Shown here piece by piece: positions 8,850-16,878 of a stretch of 41,807 nt of DNA. The stretch comes from Deltaproteobacteria bacterium (lineage in GTDB: Bacteria > SAR324 > XYD2-FULL-50-16): the NCBI GenBank assembly GCA_018645005.1, contig JABGPJ010000066.1, positions 1 through 41,807 of the forward strand. Reading direction: 5' to 3'. Positions within the stretch are counted from its first letter, which is position 1. The number at the start of each line of letters is the position of its first letter. The translations under genes and the position numbers were made by a program. Below the pieces are notes generated by a model. It made no database searches. It was given only the letters and a program-made list of their open reading frames with translations, and was not told the DNA's origin.

Positions 8850-9665
8850 TTAATTGTGTTGATCGAGGTAGGCATAGGCGTTTTTAAAAATCTGCAATCC
8901 CTCTCCATCTTCCTCCGCAAAACGGAGGCGTGTCCAGTGTGGATGGTTTGTGTAGTGGTTATAGGCTTCCGGATGGGGCATCAATCCCAGTATATTGCCT
9001 TTCTTGTTACTTAAAGCGGCAACATTCTGCCATGATCCATTTGGATTATCTGGATACGCTGCCGTGGGTACACCCTCGATATCAGCATAGGACATGGCGA
9101 TGAGGTTTTCAGAAATAATTTTCTCCGTTGTGTCTTTGGCTGTAACAACGATTCGTCCTTCACCGTGTCGAACCGGCAGGTACATCTTTTCGATTCCCCT
9201 GGTAAAGACATTGGTATTCTTTGGGTTGACAGCAAGATGAACCCAGCGGTTTTCAAAAATACCCCTTTGATTCTGGGTCAATGACACGGTTTGCTGCTTA
9301 AAAGCGAGTCGCTCCTCAGGCAACAGGCCTAGTTTTACCAGTAGCTGGAATCCGTTGCAGATCCCCAATACCAGCTTTCCAGCCTTCACAAACCGGTTCA
9401 GTTCGTCTTGGAGATCCATTTTCTGCGAAGAGCAGAATTTAAAACGATTTGCTCCGACACGGGCAGAGCCGAGATAATCTCCGTCCAGAAAACCACCGAT
9501 AAAGATTAGAAAAGAGTATTCCCCTAATTGGATCTCTCCATTTAGAAACCGCAGGGTATGTACGATGTCAACCTTTGATGCGCCAGAACGCTCGCAGGCA
9601 TAGGCCGTTTCTTTCTCACAATTAAGTCCCATACCAGAGAGGATCAGTGTTTTTCCGTTTTGCAT
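8850..9665 (-). CDS. purQ: Phosphoribosylformylglycinamidine synthase, glutamine amidotransferase subunit PurQ
   Basis: 271-aa class I glutamine amidotransferase. The nucleophile Cys103 lies in LGICNGFQLL, and the C-terminal MPHPEAY supplies the His and Glu of the triad. The N-terminal ILSGMGLNCEKETAYA and FIGGFLDGDYL match the PurQ / PurL C-terminal domain family. PurQ passes ammonia to PurL in purine synthesis step four. It is a separate subunit here and somewhat longer than the compact form of about 230 aa. No purL or purS is adjacent. It is the first gene of a two-gene minus-strand operon with the cysteine desulfurase. Confidence 0.88.
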   Translation of the reverse strand: MQNGKTLILSGMGLNCEKETAYACERSGASKVDIVHTLRFLNGEIQLGEYSFLIFIGGFLDGDYLGSARVGANRFKFCSSQKMDLQDELNRFVKAGKLVLGICNGFQLLVKLGLLPEERLAFKQQTVSLTQNQRGIFENRWVHLAVNPKNTNVFTRGIEKMYLPVRHGEGRIVVTAKDTTEKIISENLIAMSYADIEGVPTAAYPDNPNGSWQNVAALSNKKGNILGLMPHPEAYNHYTNHPHWTRLRFAEEDGEGLQIFKNAYAYLDQHN

Positions 9666-9829
9666 CCTTTACCTTGTCCTGATTATTGGTTTTGATCGAC
9701 TTTGGGAATTAGCCATATTCTGTGGATATGTTGGGTTGAAATTTCTTGTTTTTTTCCTGGCCTTCAAAGATAAACAGACTATCGAATTGAAATCAACAAA
9801 GAAAAGAGAATTACTGTGATCGTTGAGGT

Positions 9830-12800
9830 ATGTCCTCAATGGTTTTAAATTTATTGGTTGTACCTGATTCTGATAGTAATTATACGCAAATATTAAAAAA
9901 TTGGCGTGCCAAATTTTTAATATTATATTACAATGGCTTAAACAATAGCGGAAGCCGTCCTACGCGTCTGCCCCTGATAACTGGTCTGACGCTTTTCGGT
10001 CAGTCACCGCTCTCATGGGATTCTGTCCTGAGACTGTATATCACCTGTTTTATATCCAAAATGATTTCTAGCACAAAAAATTCGATCGCTGCTTCAGGTT
10101 ATCTAAGACTTTTCAATGATCGCTTTAAATTCTTTTCAGGTCTGCAGAAAAGCGACTCACTGGCCAAAAGAAAGAAGCTTTATGAGGATTTTTTTAAACT
10201 GGAGTATTTCAACTTCAGAAAACGAGTGGCTGAGATCACGTTGGCCAGTGACAATGCTAATAAAATAGTTAGAGACCACACAGCCTGGATGGATGGATGG
10301 ATCACATTTACCTGGCAGTTTGTTTTTGAAGAAGAAGAAGCTTTGATGGGGGAGTTGCTGAAAGAGGGTGATAAAAAATTGCTTTTCCTGAAGAGTAGTA
10401 TCCCTGAAAAGAAAAAGAGGCACCGGGAATTGGCCGACTTTTTAAGCGAAAATGCAGATAATCCAGTTTATATGGATGCGGCTGAACGTGCCTACTATAA
10501 AAACAGTCTGAAGGATATCGGGAGGGAACTGAACGAAAATGAGATGGAGTTGGAGACGTTGAATGAGATCATTCCGTTAATTCTTTCAACAAGGCCCAAC
10601 GAAGAAAAGATACTTGGCGGAGTGGTCATTTTCGCCAGAGGCGGCTATGGCAGAAGTGAGCTGACTTTCACGTCGGATGTTGATCTGGGGTATTGTCTGG
10701 ATCTTGAATCTCTGACTAAACTGCAATCGCAAACAGTTCGGGAACTGATCAAACGCATGGAGGATTTGTTTCAATGCCTTGAACTGGATATCGCATCCCA
10801 ATACCTGGAGTTGAATGAGGATTTTTCGCGATTCCGTCAAACGGCTGCTCTGCACACAGTCCCTTCCATCCTGGAAAGCCGCACGATCATTGGGAATCAA
10901 GATATTCTGGACGTATTGAAGAACCAAATTCTGAGTATCTGCCCCCAGGAGAAGATGATCCGGTATTTGAAAAGGCAACTGGATAAGCTCAAGCCCGTGA
11001 GTAATGAAGTGTTTTATATTAAAGAGGGCTATGGGGGGGTCCGGCACATTCAGTATGCCATGTGGATGGTATTGATCGTTGTTGATCATGAAAGCGGTAA
11101 CTCAGCAGATATTTTTGATTTCCTGAAGCGCAATGATTGGATATCTAATCTGGATGAAAAGCGCCTGAATCAGGCCTTGGAACTGTACTTTGATTTACGG
11201 AATTTTATCGGGTTATACGAATTTTTTGGGGATAAACTGAGAGAAATTGGCTTTGAAAGCCTGACAATACGGCACAGTGAGGAGAGCAACTATCTGGATG
11301 ATCAGTCTAGTATGGCCTATTTGAAACTAAGAAATCGATTTACAACCGTCGATTTTCTGGATCGCTTTCGATTGCATTCTATCCAAACGGTGGCACGGCT
11401 GGCTCAATCAATTGTGGGCAATATCCTGGATCGGACGATATCAGAAAAACTGCCAGGCTTTGTGTTGTTTAAACATTTAGGGACAAATCAGATTACTCAT
11501 TTTCAACCCCTCTCATCAGGTAGTGTGTCGACAGATAGCAGTCAAACCGATTCAGGTGTCAATGGTTTGACCAGCTCCAGCAAAGGTCCACTGGAAGATT
11601 TTTTTCTTTTTCTTCCCAACCTGATGGAACTGTTTAAATATATAGGCAAAACAGGGAACCAACTCAGCCCGAGTCTGACGGAAACCCTGTCCTCGCTCAT
11701 TCCTGATCTGTACGATTTGATAAAACTCGAGGGTTCAAAAGCTATTCGGGATTTTATTTTCGATCTGTTCATCACCGAAAACAGCTCCACCGCAATCCGA
11801 CAGATGATCGAAATCGCGTCACCTTTGAGCAGGAAGGGCAATATCAAAACACTTTTAGGACTTTTTCTTCCTGAAGTCAATCAAATGAGATTCTTACTAC
11901 GCAATACAGAGATACACGAATATCCATTGTGTATTCACTCAATGAAGGCGCTGCAACAGGTGGAAGATGAGATCGATGGTATTCAGAAAAATGAACCGGA
12001 ATTGTGGCGCTTTGTTAGTGAAGAGGATATTTTTGCCTTGAAATGGTCAATGCTTTTCCATGATCTGGGCAAGATTAATCCATATCGGAATCATGAGGAG
12101 CTGGGGCCTGTTCTGTCTACCCAGATGCTGTTGCGGTTGGGATGGGCTGAAGATTCTGAGACACTGGATCTGATTCGATTACTGGTTGCCAATCATCAAT
12201 CGATTGTTCGCTTCAGTCAACTGTCTACTTATCTGGATCTGGGTATTTTGAAATTCTTTGAATTAGCCCAGAGAGACCCAGGCAAGGTTTTGTTGCTCTA
12301 TCTGATCAACATCAGTGATTTTAAAAGTGTCAACTCAGAGATGCGTTACAAGACGGCCCATCTTGAGAAATTTTTCGAGAAAACAATTAATATTCTGAGT
12401 GAGTTTAAAAGAGAACATTTATCAGGCTCGATGAATGAGATCATCAATAACTATCTCAACCGTATGGTCTCAGAGGTGAGAATATCAGTGCTGCTTGAGC
12501 TTTTGCTGAGGCAGTGTTGTAATATGAGCCTTGAAGATGTCATATTGACCCCACTCAGAAAAATATCATACCATGCTGAACGGGGAGTCGAAGAATACCG
12601 TAAAGAGCTTGACAATGCGCTGGAGTATCTCAAGCTAGCGGAGCTGGACCACAACACCTTGAATAAATATCGGTTTCGCTTTATTCAGATCATTAAACAG
12701 GCGATTCCTGAAAAGGTTATCTTTGAGCTTGTTAAGCCATTAAGCTCACAATGGAGCTGGTTTTTTACCACAGTGCCCAATCGCTATCTTCTTAGTTCAG

Positions 12801-13474
12801 AAGTCGGGAACATTACAACTCAATTACAGCAATTTGAATCCAGAGAGCATCGAAATGTTGGTTTCTCTTTCAATAAAGGTGAACCCGGTGAATACGATAC
12901 CGTTTTGTTTTACAGTATCGGGGATTTGAATATTCAGGCAAAAATTGCGTATGCGCTCAGCAGACGGGGTGTGAACATCGAAAATGGTAAAATTAACAAG
13001 GTCATTTATGCCGATCAGCAGGAGGGCTGGGTGGGGTTTTTCAATGTATCTCAGCAAAGTGGAGAAGATGCCCTTTCAAACATTGAATTGGAATCGGTTA
13101 TCGAAAACCTGATCATTCCACCCTTATATCCGCCGCCTGTTAGTAAACTTGTGGAATCCCACATCCAAGTGCACTATTTTCATGAACCGGAAAAAGGTTA
13201 TCAAATCTGCGAGACAAATGCCGGGCACTTTTCGCGCATAAAAACGAATTTTGTCGCGGTCAAAATATCACTTTTTGATGCTCCTTTTTGCTATTATAAA
13301 ATTATACGCTCTTTTGAGGCGATTGGGATCATTCCTCAACAGGTAACGATAACGACTATCGGAAATCAGATTATTGACTACTTTTATATCCATCCTGATG
13401 AAAAAGAAAAACTGGTCAAGGATGGATTTAAGAGTTTGCTGCAAAAATATGTGAATGCTAAGATTTATGTTTAG
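9830..13474 (+). CDS. glnD: GlnD-like bifunctional PII uridylyltransferase/uridylyl-removing enzyme, unusually long
   Basis: 1214 aa. The nucleotidyltransferase motif is GGYGRSELTFTSDVDL at about residues 271-286, with metal ligands Asp283 and Asp285. The HD-domain motif FHDLGK (His744, Asp745) is followed by HEELGP and LVANHQ, as in GlnD. Two C-terminal ACT-like regions are recognisable: about 1008-1080, and about 1140-1210 with TTIGNQIIDYFYIH, which resembles the conserved last ACT motif of GlnD. This enzyme normally uridylylates PII under nitrogen limitation and reverses it when glutamine is high. GlnD is usually about 850-950 aa; here about 270 residues precede the nucleotidyltransferase motif, and there is extra sequence before the HD domain. 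No glnB or glnA is nearby. The stop codon TAG lies in the TTAG direct repeat of a MITE-like element. Confidence 0.82.
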   Translation: MSSMVLNLLVVPDSDSNYTQILKNWRAKFLILYYNGLNNSGSRPTRLPLITGLTLFGQSPLSWDSVLRLYITCFISKMISSTKNSIAASGYLRLFNDRFKFFSGLQKSDSLAKRKKLYEDFFKLEYFNFRKRVAEITLASDNANKIVRDHTAWMDGWITFTWQFVFEEEEALMGELLKEGDKKLLFLKSSIPEKKKRHRELADFLSENADNPVYMDAAERAYYKNSLKDIGRELNENEMELETLNEIIPLILSTRPNEEKILGGVVIFARGGYGRSELTFTSDVDLGYCLDLESLTKLQSQTVRELIKRMEDLFQCLELDIASQYLELNEDFSRFRQTAALHTVPSILESRTIIGNQDILDVLKNQILSICPQEKMIRYLKRQLDKLKPVSNEVFYIKEGYGGVRHIQYAMWMVLIVVDHESGNSADIFDFLKRNDWISNLDEKRLNQALELYFDLRNFIGLYEFFGDKLREIGFESLTIRHSEESNYLDDQSSMAYLKLRNRFTTVDFLDRFRLHSIQTVARLAQSIVGNILDRTISEKLPGFVLFKHLGTNQITHFQPLSSGSVSTDSSQTDSGVNGLTSSSKGPLEDFFLFLPNLMELFKYIGKTGNQLSPSLTETLSSLIPDLYDLIKLEGSKAIRDFIFDLFITENSSTAIRQMIEIASPLSRKGNIKTLLGLFLPEVNQMRFLLRNTEIHEYPLCIHSMKALQQVEDEIDGIQKNEPELWRFVSEEDIFALKWSMLFHDLGKINPYRNHEELGPVLSTQMLLRLGWAEDSETLDLIRLLVANHQSIVRFSQLSTYLDLGILKFFELAQRDPGKVLLLYLINISDFKSVNSEMRYKTAHLEKFFEKTINILSEFKREHLSGSMNEIINNYLNRMVSEVRISVLLELLLRQCCNMSLEDVILTPLRKISYHAERGVEEYRKELDNALEYLKLAELDHNTLNKYRFRFIQIIKQAIPEKVIFELVKPLSSQWSWFFTTVPNRYLLSSEVGNITTQLQQFESREHRNVGFSFNKGEPGEYDTVLFYSIGDLNIQAKIAYALSRRGVNIENGKINKVIYADQQEGWVGFFNVSQQSGEDALSNIELESVIENLIIPPLYPPPVSKLVESHIQVHYFHEPEKGYQICETNAGHFSRIKTNFVAVKISLFDAPFCYYKIIRSFEAIGIIPQQVTITTIGNQIIDYFYIHPDEKEKLVKDGFKSLLQKYVNAKIYV

Positions 13475-13613
13475 GGATCGTTCAAAAATAACTTCACATA
13501 GTCTGTTTGCAAAAGTCCTAAAAACACTGGACATTCTGCATACAGAATGTGACAGCAACGTGTTTCCTTTTCATTCATGGGAAACACTTGACTAATTTTG
13601 AGCCAACCCTTAG
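13471..13613 (-). repeat. MITE-like element, copy 1
   Basis: An element of about 135 bp (13475-13609) flanked by TTAG on both sides. The left end reads GGATCGTTCAAAAATAACTT; the right end, read on the other strand, is GGGTTGGCTCAAAATTAGTC. These are imperfect inverted repeats of each other and match the ends of copies 2 and 3. Relative to those copies it is inverted. Inside are a hairpin ACATTCTG/CAGAATGT (13531-13550) and a second, GTGTTTCC/GGAAACAC. The left TTAG supplies the glnD stop codon. It has no coding capacity. Confidence 0.88.
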
Positions 13614-13799
13614 TCATTTTAGGAGTGACAGTTTTCGGTTGCCATAATGACTCAGTGAATATATTTCTGTTTATCCCTGTGCTTGCAGAGGAATGAGCCG
13701 TAGAGTATTGGAAAACCCTGGCAGGTCAGCAGAATGTTTAAAAATGACCAGACTATACCGGGGTTGAAGAATTTTTTCATGATGATTTAGGAAAATATA
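13614..13799. other. Non-coding leader of the homoserine dehydrogenase gene
   Basis: After the MITE-like element about 186 nt remain before the next gene. I recognise no riboswitch, attenuator peptide or terminator in it. A ribosome binding site (AGGA) sits 7 nt before the start codon at 13800. Confidence 0.4.
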
Positions 13800-15110
13800 A
13801 TGGAAGATACAATAAAGATTGGGTTGTGCGGTCTGGGTACAGTAGGTTCGGGTGTTTTCGAATTGTTGCAGGAAAACGCTGACCTGATCAGAAATCGTAT
13901 TGGTAGAAATATTATTGTTTCAAGGGTCGCAACTCTGGACCGATATGACAATCTCGGGCTCGATTTATCTAAAACTCAGGTTTCGGATTCAGTGGATGAT
14001 ATTTTGCGGGACCCGGAAATCAATATTGTCGTGGAACTGATAGGTGGCAAGACAATTGCCAAAAAAATCGTTCTCGAATCTCTCCAGAAAGGAAAATCCG
14101 CTGTCACAGCCAACAAAGCGCTACTGGCTGAATATACAGAGGAAATTTTTCAGGCTGCATACCGGTCAAAGGGGAATCTGGGATTTGAAGCCAGTGTGGC
14201 TGGCGGAATTCCAATTGTTCGGAGTATCAAGCAGGGGTTTTCCGGTGATCGAATTGATAAGTTTATGGGAATTGTTAATGGCACTGCAAACTACATACTT
14301 TCAGCCATGAGCAGTGAAGGTGTTGACTTTGACCAGGCGTTGAATGACGCGCAGAAAAAAGGATATGCGGAAGCAGACCCTACTTTTGATATTGAAGGAA
14401 TCGATGCGGCCCATAAGGTGATCATCCTAATGGCATTGTCATTTAACGGGCTGTTCGATTTCAGTCAGTTATACGTAGAGGGTATTACCGGAATAGAATC
14501 TATTGATATTGCGATTGCCGAAGAATCCGGCTATGCAATCAAATTGCTGGGGTGTGCTGCGAGAACGGAAAACGGGTATGAAGGAAAGGTATGTCCAGCA
14601 CTGGTCGATAAAAAAAATATGCTTGCTGCAGTCACAGGCGCTTTCAATGCGGTCTCGATCTGGGGAAATTTTGTCGGGGAAACACTCAGTTATGGCGCAG
14701 GTGCCGGATCTCACCCAACCGCGTCAGCTGTGGTTTCGGATATCATAGAGACAGCGCGGTTGATGATTGCTGGCATGGATAATCCGGTTCCGCCACTGAA
14801 TACAGGCATTGATGCTCTGACTCGACAGGATATCCTGCCGATGTCAGAAACAGAATCAGAATACTACTTAAGGATCGCAAGCGATAATGCCGAAACATCA
14901 GTGGATGATATTTTAAAAATCCTGGGTGATGCAGCCATTAACCTTAAATCTATGGAACAAAAATCGGGTTCGGGTGATCTGTCTTTACAAAAATATCTGA
15001 TATTATTTACGGAAAAGTCAAATGAAGAGCAGATGCAGTCAGCGATTCAGAAATTGAATACGCTTTCAGTTGTTGCGAAACCGGTTAAAATGATTCGGGT
15101 TGAGCATTAA
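13800..15110 (+). CDS. hom: Homoserine dehydrogenase
   Basis: 436 aa. The enzyme reduces aspartate semialdehyde to homoserine on the path to threonine and methionine. The NAD(P)-binding loop GLCGLGTVGSGVFELL is near the N-terminus; TANKALLA, EASVAGGIPIVR and GIVNGTANYIL are the hallmark catalytic-domain motifs, followed by KKGYAEADPTFDIEGIDAAHK. The last about 80 residues (YYLRI..., DDILKILGDAAINLKSM) form an ACT domain for feedback control, typical of the single-function bacterial enzyme. There is no aspartokinase fusion. It starts after a MITE-bearing intergenic region and is followed by a 423-nt gap. Confidence 0.96.
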   Translation: MEDTIKIGLCGLGTVGSGVFELLQENADLIRNRIGRNIIVSRVATLDRYDNLGLDLSKTQVSDSVDDILRDPEINIVVELIGGKTIAKKIVLESLQKGKSAVTANKALLAEYTEEIFQAAYRSKGNLGFEASVAGGIPIVRSIKQGFSGDRIDKFMGIVNGTANYILSAMSSEGVDFDQALNDAQKKGYAEADPTFDIEGIDAAHKVIILMALSFNGLFDFSQLYVEGITGIESIDIAIAEESGYAIKLLGCAARTENGYEGKVCPALVDKKNMLAAVTGAFNAVSIWGNFVGETLSYGAGAGSHPTASAVVSDIIETARLMIAGMDNPVPPLNTGIDALTRQDILPMSETESEYYLRIASDNAETSVDDILKILGDAAINLKSMEQKSGSGDLSLQKYLILFTEKSNEEQMQSAIQKLNTLSVVAKPVKMIRVEH

Positions 15111-15533
15111 TAAAGGGAAATAAATTTCAGGCAAAGGTTAGCTTGGATCGGTTACTACCCGTTCTGATGGCAAAAGGGGCAAATTGGAATTGGAATTGGA
15201 AATCATGACATCCGTTGACTCGACTGCAGAAACAGGTGGTGATGTTCCGGGAGTAAATCGGCAGCGAATTCATTGATTCGTGTGAAAATGTTGATCTCAA
15301 TCTCTAAAAGACTTCAAAATGGACTTTTGTAGTTTGCCCGATTATGATAAAAATCAAGATCGCCAAATAAAAATAGACGAATAACAGTGGGTTTCAGTAT
15401 TCGTCAAGTGAAAGGCCTGCATCTCTGATAGTCTGCCCCAGCAAAGTGCTTGCCAGGTGGATTGATCTTTTCTGGGCAAACCTATTTAGCTCTCAACATT
15501 TGTTTTTTTTAATAATTTAACTTTGGAAACAAT
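15111..15533. other. Long intergenic region with small repeats
   Basis: 423 nt without a convincing gene. It holds a short tandem repeat of TTGGAA (about 15184-15201), a possible 23-codon ORF after it that I do not trust, and a perfect 8-bp inverted repeat GACGAATA/TATTCGTC at 15376-15383 and 15398-15405 with a 14-nt loop. A second pair, GTTTGCCC near 15332 and GGGCAAAC near 15473, is too short and too distant to interpret. Confidence 0.5.
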
Positions 15534-16286
15534 TTGGCCACCTCAAAGAAAAAGACGACAAAACCAGTTAAAAAACAGAATAAGGCGTTAAAGTCTTCCC
15601 AGATTAATGATGAACCAGCAGAAAATCAGTCCGAGCAAAGTGAGGAACTACAAAAGGATGCGCTGGATGATTTTCTCTTCAATGCAGCCAACTACATCTA
15701 TGTGCGCCGCAAGCTCTTTATTGCACTGGCAGTTGTCATTGCCGTGATCTTGTCATCTGTCTACGGTGTCTTCAGATATGTACAGTATCGCGAAAACGTA
15801 CGAAATGAGGAACTTTATGTCATTGAAAAAATAATCAATGATCGAGAGTTCTCCAAAACCAGACAGTTTCAAGAGGGCCTGCCGCTCCTGAATAAATTTC
15901 TGGTGGCATATCCGGGTACGAAACAGTCTTCATTAGCATTAATTTATCGTGGTGGCTTGTATTATTCGCAGAAGAGTTATTCGGAAGCAGAGAATGATTT
16001 TGAGACCGTTCGCACCGCCTTGAATAATGATTCTGAGCTATATGTTCTGGCGAGTATATTTCTTTCCAATGTCTTGCGGGATCAAAAAAAATCACCTCAG
16101 GCAATTAAAGTTTTGCGATCAGCCCAATCCGAGAAAATGACGGATGTTGTGTTGATGGAGATTGCTGAGCTTTATCTGCAGACAGATCAAAAAATCAAAG
16201 CCCGGGAAGCGCTGGATATTTTGCTGAAAGACTATCCACAGAGCCCTCACAGCACCAGGGCCAAGCAGCTCCTTAAGCTTCTGTAG
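15534..16286 (+). CDS. Membrane-anchored tetratricopeptide protein (YfgM-like)
   Basis: 250 aa. A Lys-rich cytoplasmic start is followed by an acidic linker, then one transmembrane helix at about residues 60-83 (LFIALAVVIAVILSSVYGVF). The rest is helical with TPR-like units (ALIYRGGLYYSQKSYSEAE, EIAELYLQTDQKIKAREAL, LLKDYPQSPHSTRAKQLL). One anchor plus periplasmic TPRs is the layout of YfgM, an ancillary SecYEG/chaperone protein, and the last repeat also resembles outer-membrane assembly TPR proteins. The start codon appears to be TTG at 15534, as no suitable ATG exists upstream of the membrane segment. The function is inferred from architecture only. Confidence 0.75.
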   Translation: MATSKKKTTKPVKKQNKALKSSQINDEPAENQSEQSEELQKDALDDFLFNAANYIYVRRKLFIALAVVIAVILSSVYGVFRYVQYRENVRNEELYVIEKIINDREFSKTRQFQEGLPLLNKFLVAYPGTKQSSLALIYRGGLYYSQKSYSEAENDFETVRTALNNDSELYVLASIFLSNVLRDQKKSPQAIKVLRSAQSEKMTDVVLMEIAELYLQTDQKIKAREALDILLKDYPQSPHSTRAKQLLKLL

Positions 16287-16407
16287 CCGGTTGCTTAAAA
16301 ATCACGAAGGGATTATACTAAGAGACCAGTCATAAAAATGGCCTCGGCAAGATTTTAGCCATCAACCAGGCTTATGTAATACAAAGACGTTAAACAGGAT
16401 TGATGAT

Positions 16408-16689
16408 ATGGTAGTATCAAAAGACAGTTTGGAAGAATCAGTTGATTACCTAGATTTTGTTGAGGAACATAGTCAGGTAACAGAGATTAATCTTTTCGAA
16501 AAGGTCAAAGTGATGACCAGCCGGGCAAAGGACCTTTATGCCGGTAAGACAAGCAGACTCATTTCCCACGCAGATGGAGGGCACCCGATTGCATTGGCCC
16601 AGTATGAACTTAAGCAAGGTTTGATTGAGCCTAATATCTGTGAGAAAGAAGAACAATCTGATTATTCAGATGATTTGGAATTTGAATAA
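16408..16689 (+). CDS. rpoZ: DNA-directed RNA polymerase omega subunit (RpoZ-like)
   Basis: 93 aa. The middle (VKVMTSRAKDLYAGK) and the end of the fold (HPIALAQYELKQGLIEP) match the omega pattern of a helix with two basic residues after an Ala or Arg, followed by the IALREIEEGLI-like helix. Omega stabilises the beta' subunit. It has about 25 extra N-terminal residues and an acidic C-terminal tail (SDYSDDLEFE). The start ATG has an AGGA site about 8 nt upstream. It stands alone between the TPR gene and ispG; the usual neighbours gmk and spoT are absent. Confidence 0.75.
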   Translation: MVVSKDSLEESVDYLDFVEEHSQVTEINLFEKVKVMTSRAKDLYAGKTSRLISHADGGHPIALAQYELKQGLIEPNICEKEEQSDYSDDLEFE

Positions 16690-16744
16690 GAACGGCAGTT
16701 ATTCTGATCCCATCCTCTCTTCGTGACAGGTTTTTATATTAGGT

Positions 16745-16786
16745 GATATACGACCGAAATCCGGCAAAGAGGCTCGGTCGTATATC
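16745..16786. other. Perfect 13-bp inverted repeat between rpoZ and ispG
   Basis: GATATACGACCGA at 16745-16757 pairs with TCGGTCGTATATC at 16774-16786 across a 16-nt loop. Neither side has a T-run, so it is not a classic intrinsic terminator. It could be a dimeric regulator's operator or an RNA hairpin in the ispG leader. Confidence 0.7.
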
Positions 16787-16878
16787 GACAAAACCATGTC
16801 CACTCCTATCCCTTTCAGTCAGGAATCTATTTTCAAAGGATCTTCAGAATCACTTCTCAGCTCTCCGGGAAAACAGTT

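Noticed and set aside
8850-9665. Truncated PurL (C-terminal remnant)
   Set aside because: It has its own start and complete amidotransferase fold, and length fits a stand-alone PurQ subunit.
13614-13799. Riboswitch or threonine attenuator before homoserine dehydrogenase
   Set aside because: No Thr/Ile-rich leader peptide, no terminator hairpin with a T-run, and no known riboswitch core could be recognised.
15332-15480. GTTTGCCC/GGGCAAAC pair as ends of another small mobile element
   Set aside because: Only 8 bp match, no target duplication is visible, and there is no second copy in the window.
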